From positions 62,001 through 126,000 of the forward strand of contig NZ_JASZYR010000013.1 of the NCBI RefSeq assembly GCF_030316855.1: a stretch of 64,000 nucleotides of DNA. Reading direction: 5' to 3'. The notes beneath the pieces were generated by a model that saw only the letters and a list, made by a program, of their open reading frames with translations, searched no databases and had not been told where the DNA came from. The DNA is from Variovorax sp. J22P240 (GTDB lineage: Bacteria > Pseudomonadota > Gammaproteobacteria > Burkholderiales > Burkholderiaceae_C). Both the position numbers and the translations under genes were made by a program. Of this stretch, positions 8,486-17,558 are shown piece by piece (the first letter of the stretch is position 1; the number at the start of each line of letters is the position of its first letter).

Positions 8486-9124
8486 TCACGCTGGCTGCAA
8501 CTCAAATCCCGGTGCCGGGATTCCTGGCCACAGCTCATAGAGCACTTCCGCTTGCTCTGTCCCGCCGCTGCGCGGGCTTGCGGGCATGTTGAGAGCGCGT
8601 GCCGCGGCGATACTCAGTTCGCCGATCCGATTGCCCGGGCCAAGGTCGGCAACGACACATGCCACTGATCGACCGCGCCATGTGGCTTGCGCCCTGCAAC
8701 CGCGTACGGCGCCAACTGTGTTCTGAACGATCAGTGGTGGCACGACGATGTAGGGGACAGTTTCCGCGTCAACATAAGCCGCAGGGTCGGCCGCGGCTTT
8801 GCCGCGGTGGCGGTACCAGGTCTTGGATGCGATGACACCGCCTGGAAACACTTTGGGTTCGTTGTCGGTGTCAATGATGACGACATCACGTGCCCATGCA
8901 TGGGCACAGATCACCTTGCCGCTCGCATTGATCTTCATCCCGCCGTTGGCCAGTGCCTCGGAGCCTTGGTTGTCGACCTTGTAGGCCGCGAGTTGGCCGT
9001 TTTGCCCATTGGCACCATCCGCATCGATGTCGGCGTCCGCAATGAAGTGAACCCTGCCGTCATCGTCTTGCGTGATGGTGCAGCTGAATCCTTCGGCTGA
9101 GATGGTTCCAAGCGGCTGGCTCAT
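8486..9124 (-). CDS. GH75 fungal-type chitosanase-like protein
   Basis: A 212-residue protein. The ATG at 9124 has AGGAG 7 bases upstream; the 100-residue extension of the frame is not protein-like. The features of glycoside hydrolase family 75 are visible: ADIDADGANGQ near residues 30-40, VIASKTWYRHRG near 97-107, the strand TVPYIVVPP at 122-130, and VVADLGPGNRIGELS with Asp160 and Glu169. In the family the two essential acids lie nine residues apart in just such a VADxGP...IGE motif, and that spacing is kept here. No signal peptide is evident, which is odd for an enzyme acting on chitosan outside the cell; it could be a related enzyme acting on peptidoglycan or be released by lysis. It is divergent from the VanY-like gene. 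Confidence 0.65.
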   Translation of the reverse strand: MSQPLGTISAEGFSCTITQDDDGRVHFIADADIDADGANGQNGQLAAYKVDNQGSEALANGGMKINASGKVICAHAWARDVVIIDTDNEPKVFPGGVIASKTWYRHRGKAAADPAAYVDAETVPYIVVPPLIVQNTVGAVRGCRAQATWRGRSVACVVADLGPGNRIGELSIAAARALNMPASPRSGGTEQAEVLYELWPGIPAPGFELQPA

Positions 9125-9422
9125 CGCGAACTCCTGTGCACTGCGCAAGAAGCAGCGCGCGACATGGTTGCCGGAATTGCACGATGGGTCATCCGTCATC
9201 GTGGGGATGCGGCAGGCTGATGAGCCTGCATACATTTCCCCGGTACGGTCCGCGCGATTTTTCCAACGGCGCGGAGATTGGGAGGCGGCCGCCGTACCCA
9301 TGCCAGTGGCAAATTCGTCCCTGAGCCGGCAGTGCGGGTGCGGGCCTCTGAGGGGCGGAAGGGCGTGCCGCAGTCGCACGCGATGCTGGCTGATTGCAGG
9401 CGAGCGTTCATTGGAGGGACCC

Positions 9423-10196
9423 ATGTTTGAGCGTAGCTATCTGACCAAGAGCTTCACCGTTTCTGACCCGGACGCGCGCCTGCGGCAGGCGAACGACCTC
9501 ATGGCCTTCGAGACATCCGATGGCACGATAAAAAAAATACCGACCGCCACGGTGATACGCGTCGATGCTGTCCAGCGCTTGCAGGCCGGATCCAACAAGG
9601 TCGCGCTGTTTGCGCATGCCCTGCAAGAGAGTGGGACACCCATCGGCTGGACCTCGACCAACAATCTCCAGGGCAGGTTCATCAACGAGACGCTCGACCT
9701 GCTCAAGCCATCGACGGGGAGTGGCAAATTCGGTCCCAACGCCGCATGGTCGCGCGGGGCCTACATCGGCCAGATTGACCTAGTCGAGATCGTCGATGCG
9801 AAGACGGAGATTGAACGCATCGCCTCCGATACCGTCGCGCCATACCTCGAGATGGTTGGTCAGGCGAAGTTGTCGGGTGTGACCGTCGCCATCAACAGTG
9901 GGTTCCGGTCCTATCCCGAGCAGAAGATCCTGTGGGATGGGTTCGACAGGCGTCTTCCGGGCTTCAACAAGGCCGCGAAACCTGGTGCCTCGAACCACCA
10001 GAACGGGATCGCGTTCGATATCGCCGTCGCGGGAGCCGACGGCAACGAGGTGTATGACTGGCTGAAACAGCATGCCCCCCAGCTCGGGTTCGTGCGCACT
10101 GTCAGTGGCGAGCCGTGGCACTGGGAATACGATCCGCCGCGCGCTCAGCAGGCGGCTGAACGTCAGACGTACAAGATTCCGACTGTGACTGAGTGA
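9423..10196 (+). CDS. M15-family peptidase, VanY/D-Ala-D-Ala carboxypeptidase-like
   Basis: A 257-residue protein whose C-terminal half (about 115-240) is a peptidase M15 domain that cleaves peptidoglycan stems. INSGFRSYPEQ is the substrate-side motif, GASNHQNGIAFDI gives zinc ligands His192 and Asp199, and EPWHWEY gives catalytic Glu230 or Glu235 and zinc ligand His233. The N-terminal 110 residues are unrelated to the peptidase and contain ALFAHALQESGTPIGWTSTN, which resembles an SH3-like or cargo domain seen in phage-type lysins. GGAGGG precedes the ATG at 9423. There is no signal peptide, so export would need lysis or another machine. It lies on the strand opposite the GH75-like gene and just before the TIR island. 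Confidence 0.78.
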   Translation: MFERSYLTKSFTVSDPDARLRQANDLMAFETSDGTIKKIPTATVIRVDAVQRLQAGSNKVALFAHALQESGTPIGWTSTNNLQGRFINETLDLLKPSTGSGKFGPNAAWSRGAYIGQIDLVEIVDAKTEIERIASDTVAPYLEMVGQAKLSGVTVAINSGFRSYPEQKILWDGFDRRLPGFNKAAKPGASNHQNGIAFDIAVAGADGNEVYDWLKQHAPQLGFVRTVSGEPWHWEYDPPRAQQAAERQTYKIPTVTE

Positions 10197-10399
10197 CAGG
10201 GCCAGGCTTTCCAAGCCGCGCAAAAGAGTTCGCCAGATACTGAAAGGCGAATCGCGCCCCTGATCCTCACCAATTGGACGGATGCGCCACGTGCCCGGAC
10301 CTGGCACAAGGGCAGCTTTTACTCCAAGACACGCGCTCGCGCCGCTCAGGGAAGCCGAAGTTCCTGCGGCTGCCGCGGGTCTCGCTGCCACAAAATTCA

Positions 10400-11719
10400 A
10401 TGTTCGAGCCCCGGATCTTCTTGAGCTACTCTCGCCTCGACAGCTCGCAGGCGGACGCGCTCGCGGCACATCTCGCACGGTCCGGCTTTTCTGTCTGGAT
10501 CGACCGGAAGGAAATCCTCGCCGGCGACGACTTCGTTCACGCCCTCTCCAACGAGCTGCAACGCAGCGACGCACTCGTGGTGCTGCTGACCGCCAGCTCG
10601 GCGGCCAGCAGTTGGTGCCATGCGGAGATCCAACGGGCATTGGCGCGCCGAATCGCGATCATTCTGGTGGAGGACGGCACCAAGGCGCGGCTGCCCGACG
10701 CGATCGAGCGACTCCTTCGCGATGTGCAGCGCGTCACCTGGACGGGCGGGGCACCGGACCTCGCAGTGCAGCTGCAGCGGGCTCGACGCAGGAAGCGACT
10801 GCGGCTGGCCACCAGGGCCGCCGTCCTCTGTGTTGCCGTGGCCGGGCTCAGCGGCCTCACGCTGCTGACAACCTCCTCGATCAATGACCTGAACACGAGG
10901 AAGCAGGTTCAGCGCACCCTGGCCGAGGCCGCGGCTTCGACCTCGGTCTGGTCCGGCGACGAGACGCGAGCGCGCATGCGGTCCCTGAGTCACGAACCCG
11001 ATCTGTCCAGCGGCCTGCAGGCCCTCTTTGCCGATATCACCCAGACTGCGGTCGCGCGTAGCAACGCCTGGCAGGCACTGGATGCACTGCGCGAAGGCCG
11101 AGAGCGGGAACGGAGAACCTTCCTGCGAGGGGTCGATTGGAAAGGGGCCCGGCTGGCCGACACCCTGTGGGCCCACACGACCTATACGGACGGCTCCATC
11201 AGGGATCTCGTGGCCCGGCGAATGCGCGTCGCAGGCGTCGTCTTCGGCGCCGCGCCGTCTTCGTCGAAGTCAGGGCTGGCGCTCAGCGGCATCCGCTTCG
11301 ACGACAGCGACCTTTGGTTCCTTCGGATCGACGGGACCCAACTCGTGGACGTCGAGTTCGCTAACTCCAAGTTCCGGGGTGCGCAACTCGATCTCAGTGG
11401 CGCCGCCGGCGTGCGATTCGTCTCGAAGCCTGCCAGCCAGGACTTCCTGTCGTCGGACGTCTCGATCATCGAAGACAGCTGGATCTCTCAAGGCCAGAGC
11501 GTCGAGATCGAACCTGGCGTCATCGACCTGAGCAAGCCCGAACAGGAGATCCTGTTCGACGGGGTGGTCTTTTCACGGGTGCGGTTCGACGGCCACTTCA
11601 AGCCCGCATGGTTTCGCAACAGCCATTTCAACGACTGCGTGTTCCCGGTTTCGTTCCCGCTGGGGGCCGTTCTGAAGAATGGGAACTTCAACGCCAACAG
11701 TGTCGTCGCCGGCAATTAG
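10400..11719 (+). CDS. TIR protein with TM helix and pentapeptide-like C-terminus
   Basis: A 439-residue protein in three parts. Residues 1-130 are a TIR domain: IFLSYSRLDSSQADALAAHL, FSVWIDRKEILAGDDF and SSWCHAEIQRAL, where Glu76 of the WCxxE motif is the catalytic residue of TIR NAD-cleaving enzymes. Residues about 138-158 are one hydrophobic helix. From about 245 the sequence shows short strands of pentapeptide type: FLRGVDWKGARLADT, GIRFDDSDLWFLRIDGTQL, VEFANSKFRGAQLDLSG and, near the end, FDGVVFSRVRFDG. The layout suggests a membrane-anchored TIR effector whose quadrilateral beta-helix senses or docks a partner. The ATG at 10400 begins the TIR domain. Family known, pathway unknown; a role in defence or regulated death is inferred. 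Confidence 0.75.
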   Translation: MFEPRIFLSYSRLDSSQADALAAHLARSGFSVWIDRKEILAGDDFVHALSNELQRSDALVVLLTASSAASSWCHAEIQRALARRIAIILVEDGTKARLPDAIERLLRDVQRVTWTGGAPDLAVQLQRARRRKRLRLATRAAVLCVAVAGLSGLTLLTTSSINDLNTRKQVQRTLAEAAASTSVWSGDETRARMRSLSHEPDLSSGLQALFADITQTAVARSNAWQALDALREGRERERRTFLRGVDWKGARLADTLWAHTTYTDGSIRDLVARRMRVAGVVFGAAPSSSKSGLALSGIRFDDSDLWFLRIDGTQLVDVEFANSKFRGAQLDLSGAAGVRFVSKPASQDFLSSDVSIIEDSWISQGQSVEIEPGVIDLSKPEQEILFDGVVFSRVRFDGHFKPAWFRNSHFNDCVFPVSFPLGAVLKNGNFNANSVVAGN

Positions 11720-11774
11720 CCCGAGGGGGCGCCGGTGTCGGCACGATGGCACTCCGAAAGGAAAGGCTCGAAGT

Positions 11775-12683
11775 ATGACGGACGACGCAGGAGAGCAGAT
11801 TCATCGCGGTCGCAAACGCCCCGAGACTGGCCATGCCCTGGCCATCGCTCGATGGGAGGCGAACCGCGAGAACTGGCTGGAGGGTGAGTATTTCGGATTG
11901 GCGTCGAAAAAGCGGGACCTTCAAGACATGATTGGGAACGGGGGCACGCTCTGGATCGTCGTGTCACGAGGCCAACGAAACGGTCCCCGCATGTATTCGC
12001 TGACGTTCCGGGTCGAGGGCTGCGAACCACGCCGGGCGAACGACGCCCGCGGGTTCGGACAGTTTGCGGTGATCGGCGATCCGCACCGCTCGACGCTCTT
12101 TGCATCCAATGACGCGAGACTCTTGTTGCTCGGGCTTCGCTTCGATCCCTTCATGCCGATCGACCACCGTAGCGACCGGTTGAAGGTCATCGGTCAAAGC
12201 ATCCAGACGCCTCGCGCGCTCAGCCACGCCGACATCAAGCTCCTGGAAGATTTCGCAACGGAGTCGGACCGATGGAGCGTCTTTGTCAGTTATCAACGTA
12301 CCGAGCCGGACACCAAGGTCGCGCTGCGCTTGAGCGCTGCGCTGCAGGCCAGAGGCATCAGCGTATTCCGTGACCAGGAGGCGTTGCGACACGGTGAGAA
12401 ATGGTGGCCGGCCATTCGACACGCCATCGCGCGCTCGCGATGTCTGATCCTGATCGTCGGCAAAACCACGCATCGATCCAAATGGGTCACCCCGGAAGTC
12501 CGGCATGCACTCGAAAACGGCGTTCGTGTGATCCCGGTCGTCGTCGACGGCTCCCTTGACCACTGGCGTGGCCTGGCAGTGGACGATTGGCACGCCGTTG
12601 TCCCGAAAAGCGGAGGGTGGGACGACCTGATCGACCAGGTCGTCATGGCTGTCAGCCGGTTCCTGCGCCGAGACCGGCCCTGA
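11775..12683 (+). CDS. Protein with C-terminal TIR domain
   Basis: A 302-residue protein. Residues about 167-295 are TIR: WSVFVSYQRTEPDTKVALRL, ISVFRDQEALRHGEKW, and RSKWVTPEVRHAL with Glu241 at the catalytic position (the Cys of WCxxE is absent, W-V-T-P-E). The N-terminal 160 residues are not recognised; they include TLWIVVSRGQRNGPRMYSLT, a beta-rich segment that could be a sensor. It begins 55 bases after the previous TIR gene on the same strand and may be co-transcribed. Start is the ATG at 11775, preceded by GAAAGG. Confidence 0.72.
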   Translation: MTDDAGEQIHRGRKRPETGHALAIARWEANRENWLEGEYFGLASKKRDLQDMIGNGGTLWIVVSRGQRNGPRMYSLTFRVEGCEPRRANDARGFGQFAVIGDPHRSTLFASNDARLLLLGLRFDPFMPIDHRSDRLKVIGQSIQTPRALSHADIKLLEDFATESDRWSVFVSYQRTEPDTKVALRLSAALQARGISVFRDQEALRHGEKWWPAIRHAIARSRCLILIVGKTTHRSKWVTPEVRHALENGVRVIPVVVDGSLDHWRGLAVDDWHAVVPKSGGWDDLIDQVVMAVSRFLRRDRP

Positions 12684-12796
12684 CGGGGCGCGCCGACCTG
12701 GCCAGCCCCGCTGCCACGGAATCTCCTGCAGATTGCGGTCGCCAAAGCTTCTTGCGCGTGTAGACTTTCTGACTACAGCGACTTTGGGGCATTGGG

Positions 12797-13928
12797 ATGA
12801 AGCTCGCAACCAGCGACGGTCGATTCGACGTGGTCGTGCTCTGCCCCATGAAAAGCAAGGGCAAGGACAAGGACAAGAGCGACCTTGGCAGCTGCCTGAA
12901 GATCAAGGCCGTCATCGAGAGGCTGCTGGCGAGCCCGACATGCAGGCGCTGATGCGAAGCGCCGGCTTTCGCAGCGCGCCCAAAGTCACCTGCCCCGAGA
13001 ACTGGCGTGGCCAGAACATACGCGCCAACGTGTTCGTGTCCATCGACGGCGCCGACTTCTTCGTCTTCGACATGTCGGCCCGTCCCGAGGAACCCACGTC
13101 GTCGCCGAACGTGATATGCGAGCTCGGACTCGTGCATGCGCTCGGACTGCCCTACGTGATGATCAGCAATGAAGGCTCGGAACTGCGCTTCTACCTTCGC
13201 GGCTTTCGCACCATTCTCCTGCCATCGGAGAACTATCCCGACGAGGAACGACTCGCCGAGCACCTCCGCGAAGACTTGCTGGCCCTGCTGGAACCGACCA
13301 ACAAGTACGACTACGCGGCCAACCCCATCTCTGATCACTAATACAAAGCCGCGGTCGTGGACATTTCGGCCACCACCGGCCTGGCGACGCTTGATCGCAT
13401 CGTGACGCTCGTACCCAATTCGCTGCAGTCCGACTTCGAAACCGACTTGGGCGAATTCAAGCAGTTGGTGTCCGTCGCCTACGATGGCCACGAGACCCTG
13501 CTCGCGAAGAACGTCACGCTCGAGTGCCCGCCAGGTCTTTCCGACATCCGCAACAACATCTCGATCCGCCACATAGGACGGGTCTGCTTCGACATTCCAT
13601 CCACCGCGTATGAGCTGTGTCACTCGCAGCGGCACACGTCACTCGCCGAGAATGCCGAAGCGAGGAAGAGCATACGCGCATGGAGAAGCGGCTTCTTGAC
13701 CAATTCAGCGTTGCTGTCGAACGCCTGCTGCGCGCGGGCTCGCGACTCCAAAAGCTCAAGGGCGCCAAGCGGCACTCGCTGGCGCGCATACCCGTTTCAG
13801 TCGAGGAAGTGCACGCCCTGTTCGGCCCCCTCCGGCCAAGGACTGAACTGCTGCGCAAGAGGGCGTCGCTTCGTATCGCCGGCATGGGACGCGCACGGGT
13901 CAGCGCCCCTCATCACTTGAAAGGATGA
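12797..13928 (+). pseudogene. Broken deoxyribosyltransferase/TIR-like gene
   Basis: Three pieces in one direction look like one protein. The ATG at 12797 gives MKLATSDGRFDVVVLCPMKS and reads to VIERLLASP before stopping at 12952. The next frame takes over at about 12940 with DMQALMRSAGFRSAP and the nucleotide-binding pattern DFFVFDMSARPEEPTSSPNV then ICELGLVHALG, stopping at 13341. The same frame resumes straight after that stop with AAVVDISATTGLATLDRIVT and runs to about 13680. A third frame then carries HTRMEKRLLDQFSVAVERLL to 13928. The middle piece matches the nucleoside 2-deoxyribosyltransferase/TIR-like effector fold (ADxxVxDxS...NVxxELGxxHALG). Two frameshifts plus one stop argue for decay; overlapping separate genes or recoding are alternatives. 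Confidence 0.55.
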
Positions 13929-14047
13929 GTTTCCCGCAACAGCTGGCTACGCTCGCAGGCCCACTTCGAACCCACCTTGAATCGTCGCTGCCGGTGCCTC
14001 GCGCCGGCCATCGCTGTCAGTGAACGGCCGTCAGAAGGAGAAGAAAG

Positions 14048-15130
14048 ATGCTCAGATTCGCAATCGTCGGCTCGGCAGAGTCGGAGCGCAACAAGCCGGA
14101 ACATCCCCATCCGTTTTCCCCGCCGGTGGATGTCGACAAGGCCAATCTGGCGGCAGCGGCATTGGGCGCGGCGCTTGCGAGGAAGCGTCATGGACTGATC
14201 GTCTACGACGCCAACTTCATCGAGGCCGTGGTCGTCAGCGCGTACGTGGCCGCGAGTGCGCCATTGACGGAGCGCGGTGCACCGATCGTCGTACGCCAGC
14301 CGTCATCCGCAACCACACACTTTGCCGAAGAGCGCACGCATCCTGCACTGTTCGATCGGGTGGCCGACTCGTCGGGCCAGTGGGAAGTGTCGTTCTTCCG
14401 CTCGCTCGCCGATGCCGACGGACTGATCCTGATCGGCGGTGCCATGTCGACCCTGATCGCCGGCCAGGTGGCGATCGGCGCGCACATCCCGGTGCTGGCA
14501 TTGCTGCGCAGTGGCGGTGCCGCCGAGACGGTGTGGCGCACCATCGCACCAGGGGTCGACCTGCCAACGGGCAATGAGCACGCGCGCATGGCCGATGAGC
14601 CCAGCGAAGAGGTGGCGAATCGCTGGGTCGACGTGCTGGAGGGTCAGCGGCGCCGCCGCCATGCCGTCGAAACAGGTCCAATTGTCTGGCATGCGGTCGT
14701 GGCCTCGGTGCTGTTCATGCTGGCACTCGCAGCGGCCTTCGGGAGCCATCTTGGCGCCGATCTGCTGGCGTCGCCTGCGAGTAAGGCGCTCCTGTTCGGA
14801 TCGACACTTCTCGCCGGCGTGGCGGGAGCCGCCGTGCGCATGGTGTTCGAACGACGCTATGGCAGCGGTCCGCTCGTGCCGCCCTCGATGGCGATCACGG
14901 TTGCGCTGGGCCTGATGGCCGGCGCCCTCGCCGGCATGCTGTACATCGTGGCGCAACCAGGCGACTTCGAGATTTCAGCCGGCACTGCCGGCCTTCGGCT
15001 CGTCTCCCTGGTCCTCGCAGTCGCCACCATCGGAGGCCTCACCGCGGAAGCGATCTTTCGCAAGCTGCTGGGCATTGACGTGTTGACAACGGGAGGATTG
15101 GCAGCGCCCAGCGACCGCGACAAGCCTTGA
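14048..15130 (+). CDS. SLOG-domain protein with four TM segments
   Basis: A 360-residue protein. Residues 1-185 are a SLOG (SMF/DprA-LOG) Rossmann-like nucleotide-binding domain: LRFAIVGSAESERN at the start and DADGLILIGGAMSTLIAGQV then GAHIPVLALLRSGG in the core. This is the fold proposed to sense or cleave nucleotide messengers in conflict systems. After residue 215 come four hydrophobic helices (VVASVLFMLALAAAFG, ALLFGSTLLAGVAGAA, ITVALGLMAGALAGMLYIVA and LRLVSLVLAVATIGGLTAEA). A strong AGAAGGAGAAG ribosome site precedes the ATG. SLOG proteins joined to pore-like membrane segments are predicted death effectors; that role here is inferred. Confidence 0.75.
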   Translation: MLRFAIVGSAESERNKPEHPHPFSPPVDVDKANLAAAALGAALARKRHGLIVYDANFIEAVVVSAYVAASAPLTERGAPIVVRQPSSATTHFAEERTHPALFDRVADSSGQWEVSFFRSLADADGLILIGGAMSTLIAGQVAIGAHIPVLALLRSGGAAETVWRTIAPGVDLPTGNEHARMADEPSEEVANRWVDVLEGQRRRRHAVETGPIVWHAVVASVLFMLALAAAFGSHLGADLLASPASKALLFGSTLLAGVAGAAVRMVFERRYGSGPLVPPSMAITVALGLMAGALAGMLYIVAQPGDFEISAGTAGLRLVSLVLAVATIGGLTAEAIFRKLLGIDVLTTGGLAAPSDRDKP

Positions 15131-15272
15131 AGGGCGGCGCGCAGGTTGTTCGGTTTGCGTTCCTCCGAATCCCTTTCGATGTACTCTGTTCGGTGGATGC
15201 AAGAGGGAGGGCTGTGACGCACAATCGGCCGGCGTCGCAAAGCGTTCAGCCTGCCAGCATTGGAACTTCACC

Positions 15273-15890
15273 ATGCCATCTGCCTCTTTCGCCGACTCGC
15301 TGCCGTTCATCCTTCGATGGGAGGGCGGCTACGTCAACCATCCGGCCGATCCCGGCGGCGCGACCAACCGCGGAGTGACCCAGAAGGTGTACGACGCCTG
15401 GCGCCGCAAGCAAGGGCAGTCGGCGCAGGACGTGCGCCAGTTGTCCGACGACGAGATGCGCAGCATCTACGAAGCCAACTACTGGCGGCCCGCGCGCTGC
15501 GACACCTTGGAGCGCAAGCTCGATGTCGCTCACTTCGACACCGCCGTCAACATGGGCGTCGGACGCGCCGTCCGATTTCTGCAGGCGGCGATGGGGTGTG
15601 AAGTCGATGGCGGCTTTGGAGACGGCACGCTGCGCGCGGTGCAGCAATGCAACGACCTCGCCAAGGCACTCGTGAGCTACTGCAACGAACGCGAGGCGTT
15701 CTACGGCCGCCTGGTCGCGTCCAACCCGAAGTTGGCCGTCTTCCAGAAGGGCTGGAACAATCGCCTGAACGCACTGCGCAAGGAAGTCGGCCTGCCTGGA
15801 TTCGAAGCCGACGTGCCCACGGATTTCGGGGACGCCGACCACATCGAGCGCATCCCGGACATCGGCGAAGACCCGAGCTACGACTTTTGA
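15273..15890 (+). CDS. GH108 N-acetylmuramidase (phage-type lysozyme)
   Basis: A 205-residue peptidoglycan hydrolase. The N-terminal FILRWEGGYVNHPADPGG motif carries the catalytic Glu17 of glycoside hydrolase family 108, followed by ATNRGVT, YEANYWRPARCD and FDTAVNMGVGRAVRFLQ. The second half, FLQAAMGCEVDGGFGDGTLR, is the associated peptidoglycan-binding domain. There is no signal peptide. Its C-terminal tail of about 25 acidic residues is not part of the family. It is directly coupled to the next gene (the stop TGA at 15888 overlaps a possible TTG start), which suggests it works with the TPR-protease protein rather than with a prophage, as no holin or other phage gene is nearby. Confidence 0.85.
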   Translation: MPSASFADSLPFILRWEGGYVNHPADPGGATNRGVTQKVYDAWRRKQGQSAQDVRQLSDDEMRSIYEANYWRPARCDTLERKLDVAHFDTAVNMGVGRAVRFLQAAMGCEVDGGFGDGTLRAVQQCNDLAKALVSYCNEREAFYGRLVASNPKLAVFQKGWNNRLNALRKEVGLPGFEADVPTDFGDADHIERIPDIGEDPSYDF

Positions 15891-15901
15891 CGCCCTTCAC
15901 C

Positions 15902-17527
15902 GTGGAAACGGCGACCTTGCACCAGCGGGCCGATCTCGCCTTGCGGCTGCTGCAAGGCATGTGTGACGACGTGGACGTGGCAGCCGCCAAGCCCTTGGTC
16001 GAGGACCTGCGCAATGCGCGGGACTACCCCCACATGCTGCAGCTTGCCGAGGCGGTGCGTCGACTCGATCCTGGCGATTCGAAGAATCGACGTCTGCTGG
16101 CGCAGGCCTTGATCGAAAGCGGCCTGGCCACCGTGGCGGTGGACGTGCTGCAAGGCTTGAGCGGCAGCCTGCCCGAGGCGCACCCCGAGCGGGCGGAGGT
16201 GCAGGGACTGCTCGGCCGGGCCTGGAAGCAACTCTTCTTCGATGCCGCCGACAAGTCGACACCGGCGGCGCAGACGGCTCTGGCAGCGGCGATCGATGCG
16301 TACCGCGAACCTTATCAACGGGACGAACAAAAGACCTGGCACGGCGTCAATCTGCTGGCGCTGGTCTATCGAGCGCGCCGCATGGGACTTGCGATGGCGC
16401 CCGACCTGCAACTGAAACCCTTGGCCCGAAAATTGGTCGCCACCCTGGAAGCCACGCCCGAGGCGCTGCGTGATGCGTGGCACCTGCCGACATTGGCCGA
16501 AGCGTCGTTGGGCCTGGGCGACTGGGACACCGTCGAGAGTCGCGTGCACGCGTACGTCGCGTCACCGGACGCCAAAGCCTTTCTGGTGGCCAGCACCTTG
16601 CGACAGTTTTCGGAGGTCTGGGATCTCGAGCGCGGTGACGATCCCCGCGGCCGCAGTCTCGTTGCGCTCCTTCGCAGTCGCTTGCTCGCACTGCCCGCGG
16701 CCCAGATCGAGCTGAGTTCGGGCGAGGTCCGGGAACTTCAGGCCGTCGAACCGCCCGGTGCCGCGCAGCTCGAGGCAGTGCTCGGGAAAGACGGGCCGCA
16801 GACCTATGAGTGGTGGCTCACGGGCCTGAAGCGCGCGCGTTCGGTGGCCGCCGTGAAGCGCCGGCTCGGCCGTCGCGTCGGCACCGGCTTTCTGATTCGG
16901 GCCGGCGACCTCGGAATGGACCCGCCGGAGGAACTGATGGTGCTGACCAACTTCCACGTCGTGAACCCGGCCGGCCAGAGTCCGGGCATCCCGCCCGGCG
17001 AAGCGCAGGTCGTGTTCGAGGCCGCCGAGGGCAGTCCGGTGTTCGATGTCAAGGAGATCGTCTGGTCCGCACCGCCGGACCGGCAGGACGCCAGCCTGCT
17101 TCGTCTGCAATCGCAGGTGACGGGAATCGAGCCCATGCCGATCTCGGCCGCTCTGCCCGACTGGCCGCCGCCGCCCGCAGGTGCCGCGCGCGCGCCACGC
17201 GTCTATGTGATCGGCCACCCGGGGGGGCGTGATCTCTCGTTTTCTTTTCAGGACAACGAGCTCCTGGGTCACGAAGGTCCACCGTCCGGGAAGCCGCCGG
17301 TGGAGGGCGTCTGCCGCGTGCACTACCGTGCACCCACGGAAGGGGGCAGCTCCGGCAGCCCGGTCTTCAACGACAACGCCTGGGCGGTCATCGCCCTGCA
17401 TCACATGGGCGGCGAGCTCGGCATGCCGCATCTCAATGGCGAAGCGGGAAGCTACGCGGCCAACGAGGGGATCTCGATGCGGTGCATCGCCGAGGCGATT
17501 CGAAAGAGTCGGCAAGGCATCGCCTGA
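15902..17527 (+). CDS. TPR-containing trypsin-like serine protease
   Basis: A 541-residue protein. The first about 300 residues are helical TPR-like repeats (for example LPEAHPERAEVQGLLGRAWK). The remainder is a chymotrypsin-fold protease: VGTGFLIRAGD, the catalytic His in LTNFHVVN, the Asp in RQDASLLRL, and the Ser in EGGSSGSPVF, with VYVIGHPGG between. No signal peptide is seen, so it should act in the cytoplasm. The GTG at 15902 is used; a TTG at 15887 overlapping the GH108 stop is possible and would add five residues. It sits between the muramidase and a TIR-STAND protein. In such islands TPR-trypsin proteins are predicted activators or executors; the target is unknown. Confidence 0.78.
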   Translation: METATLHQRADLALRLLQGMCDDVDVAAAKPLVEDLRNARDYPHMLQLAEAVRRLDPGDSKNRRLLAQALIESGLATVAVDVLQGLSGSLPEAHPERAEVQGLLGRAWKQLFFDAADKSTPAAQTALAAAIDAYREPYQRDEQKTWHGVNLLALVYRARRMGLAMAPDLQLKPLARKLVATLEATPEALRDAWHLPTLAEASLGLGDWDTVESRVHAYVASPDAKAFLVASTLRQFSEVWDLERGDDPRGRSLVALLRSRLLALPAAQIELSSGEVRELQAVEPPGAAQLEAVLGKDGPQTYEWWLTGLKRARSVAAVKRRLGRRVGTGFLIRAGDLGMDPPEELMVLTNFHVVNPAGQSPGIPPGEAQVVFEAAEGSPVFDVKEIVWSAPPDRQDASLLRLQSQVTGIEPMPISAALPDWPPPPAGAARAPRVYVIGHPGGRDLSFSFQDNELLGHEGPPSGKPPVEGVCRVHYRAPTEGGSSGSPVFNDNAWAVIALHHMGGELGMPHLNGEAGSYAANEGISMRCIAEAIRKSRQGIA

Positions 17528-17558
17528 GAGCACAGAGGGTCGGCGTTCGATTGCCAGC

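Noticed and set aside
12797..12952. Programmed frameshift joining the first two pieces of the broken gene
   Set aside because: No slippery heptamer or following structure was seen near 12940, and two further interruptions follow. Decay or sequence error is simpler.
15273..15890. Prophage explanation for the GH108 muramidase
   Set aside because: No holin, integrase, terminase or capsid gene is nearby. The neighbours are TPR-protease and TIR-STAND genes in the same direction.
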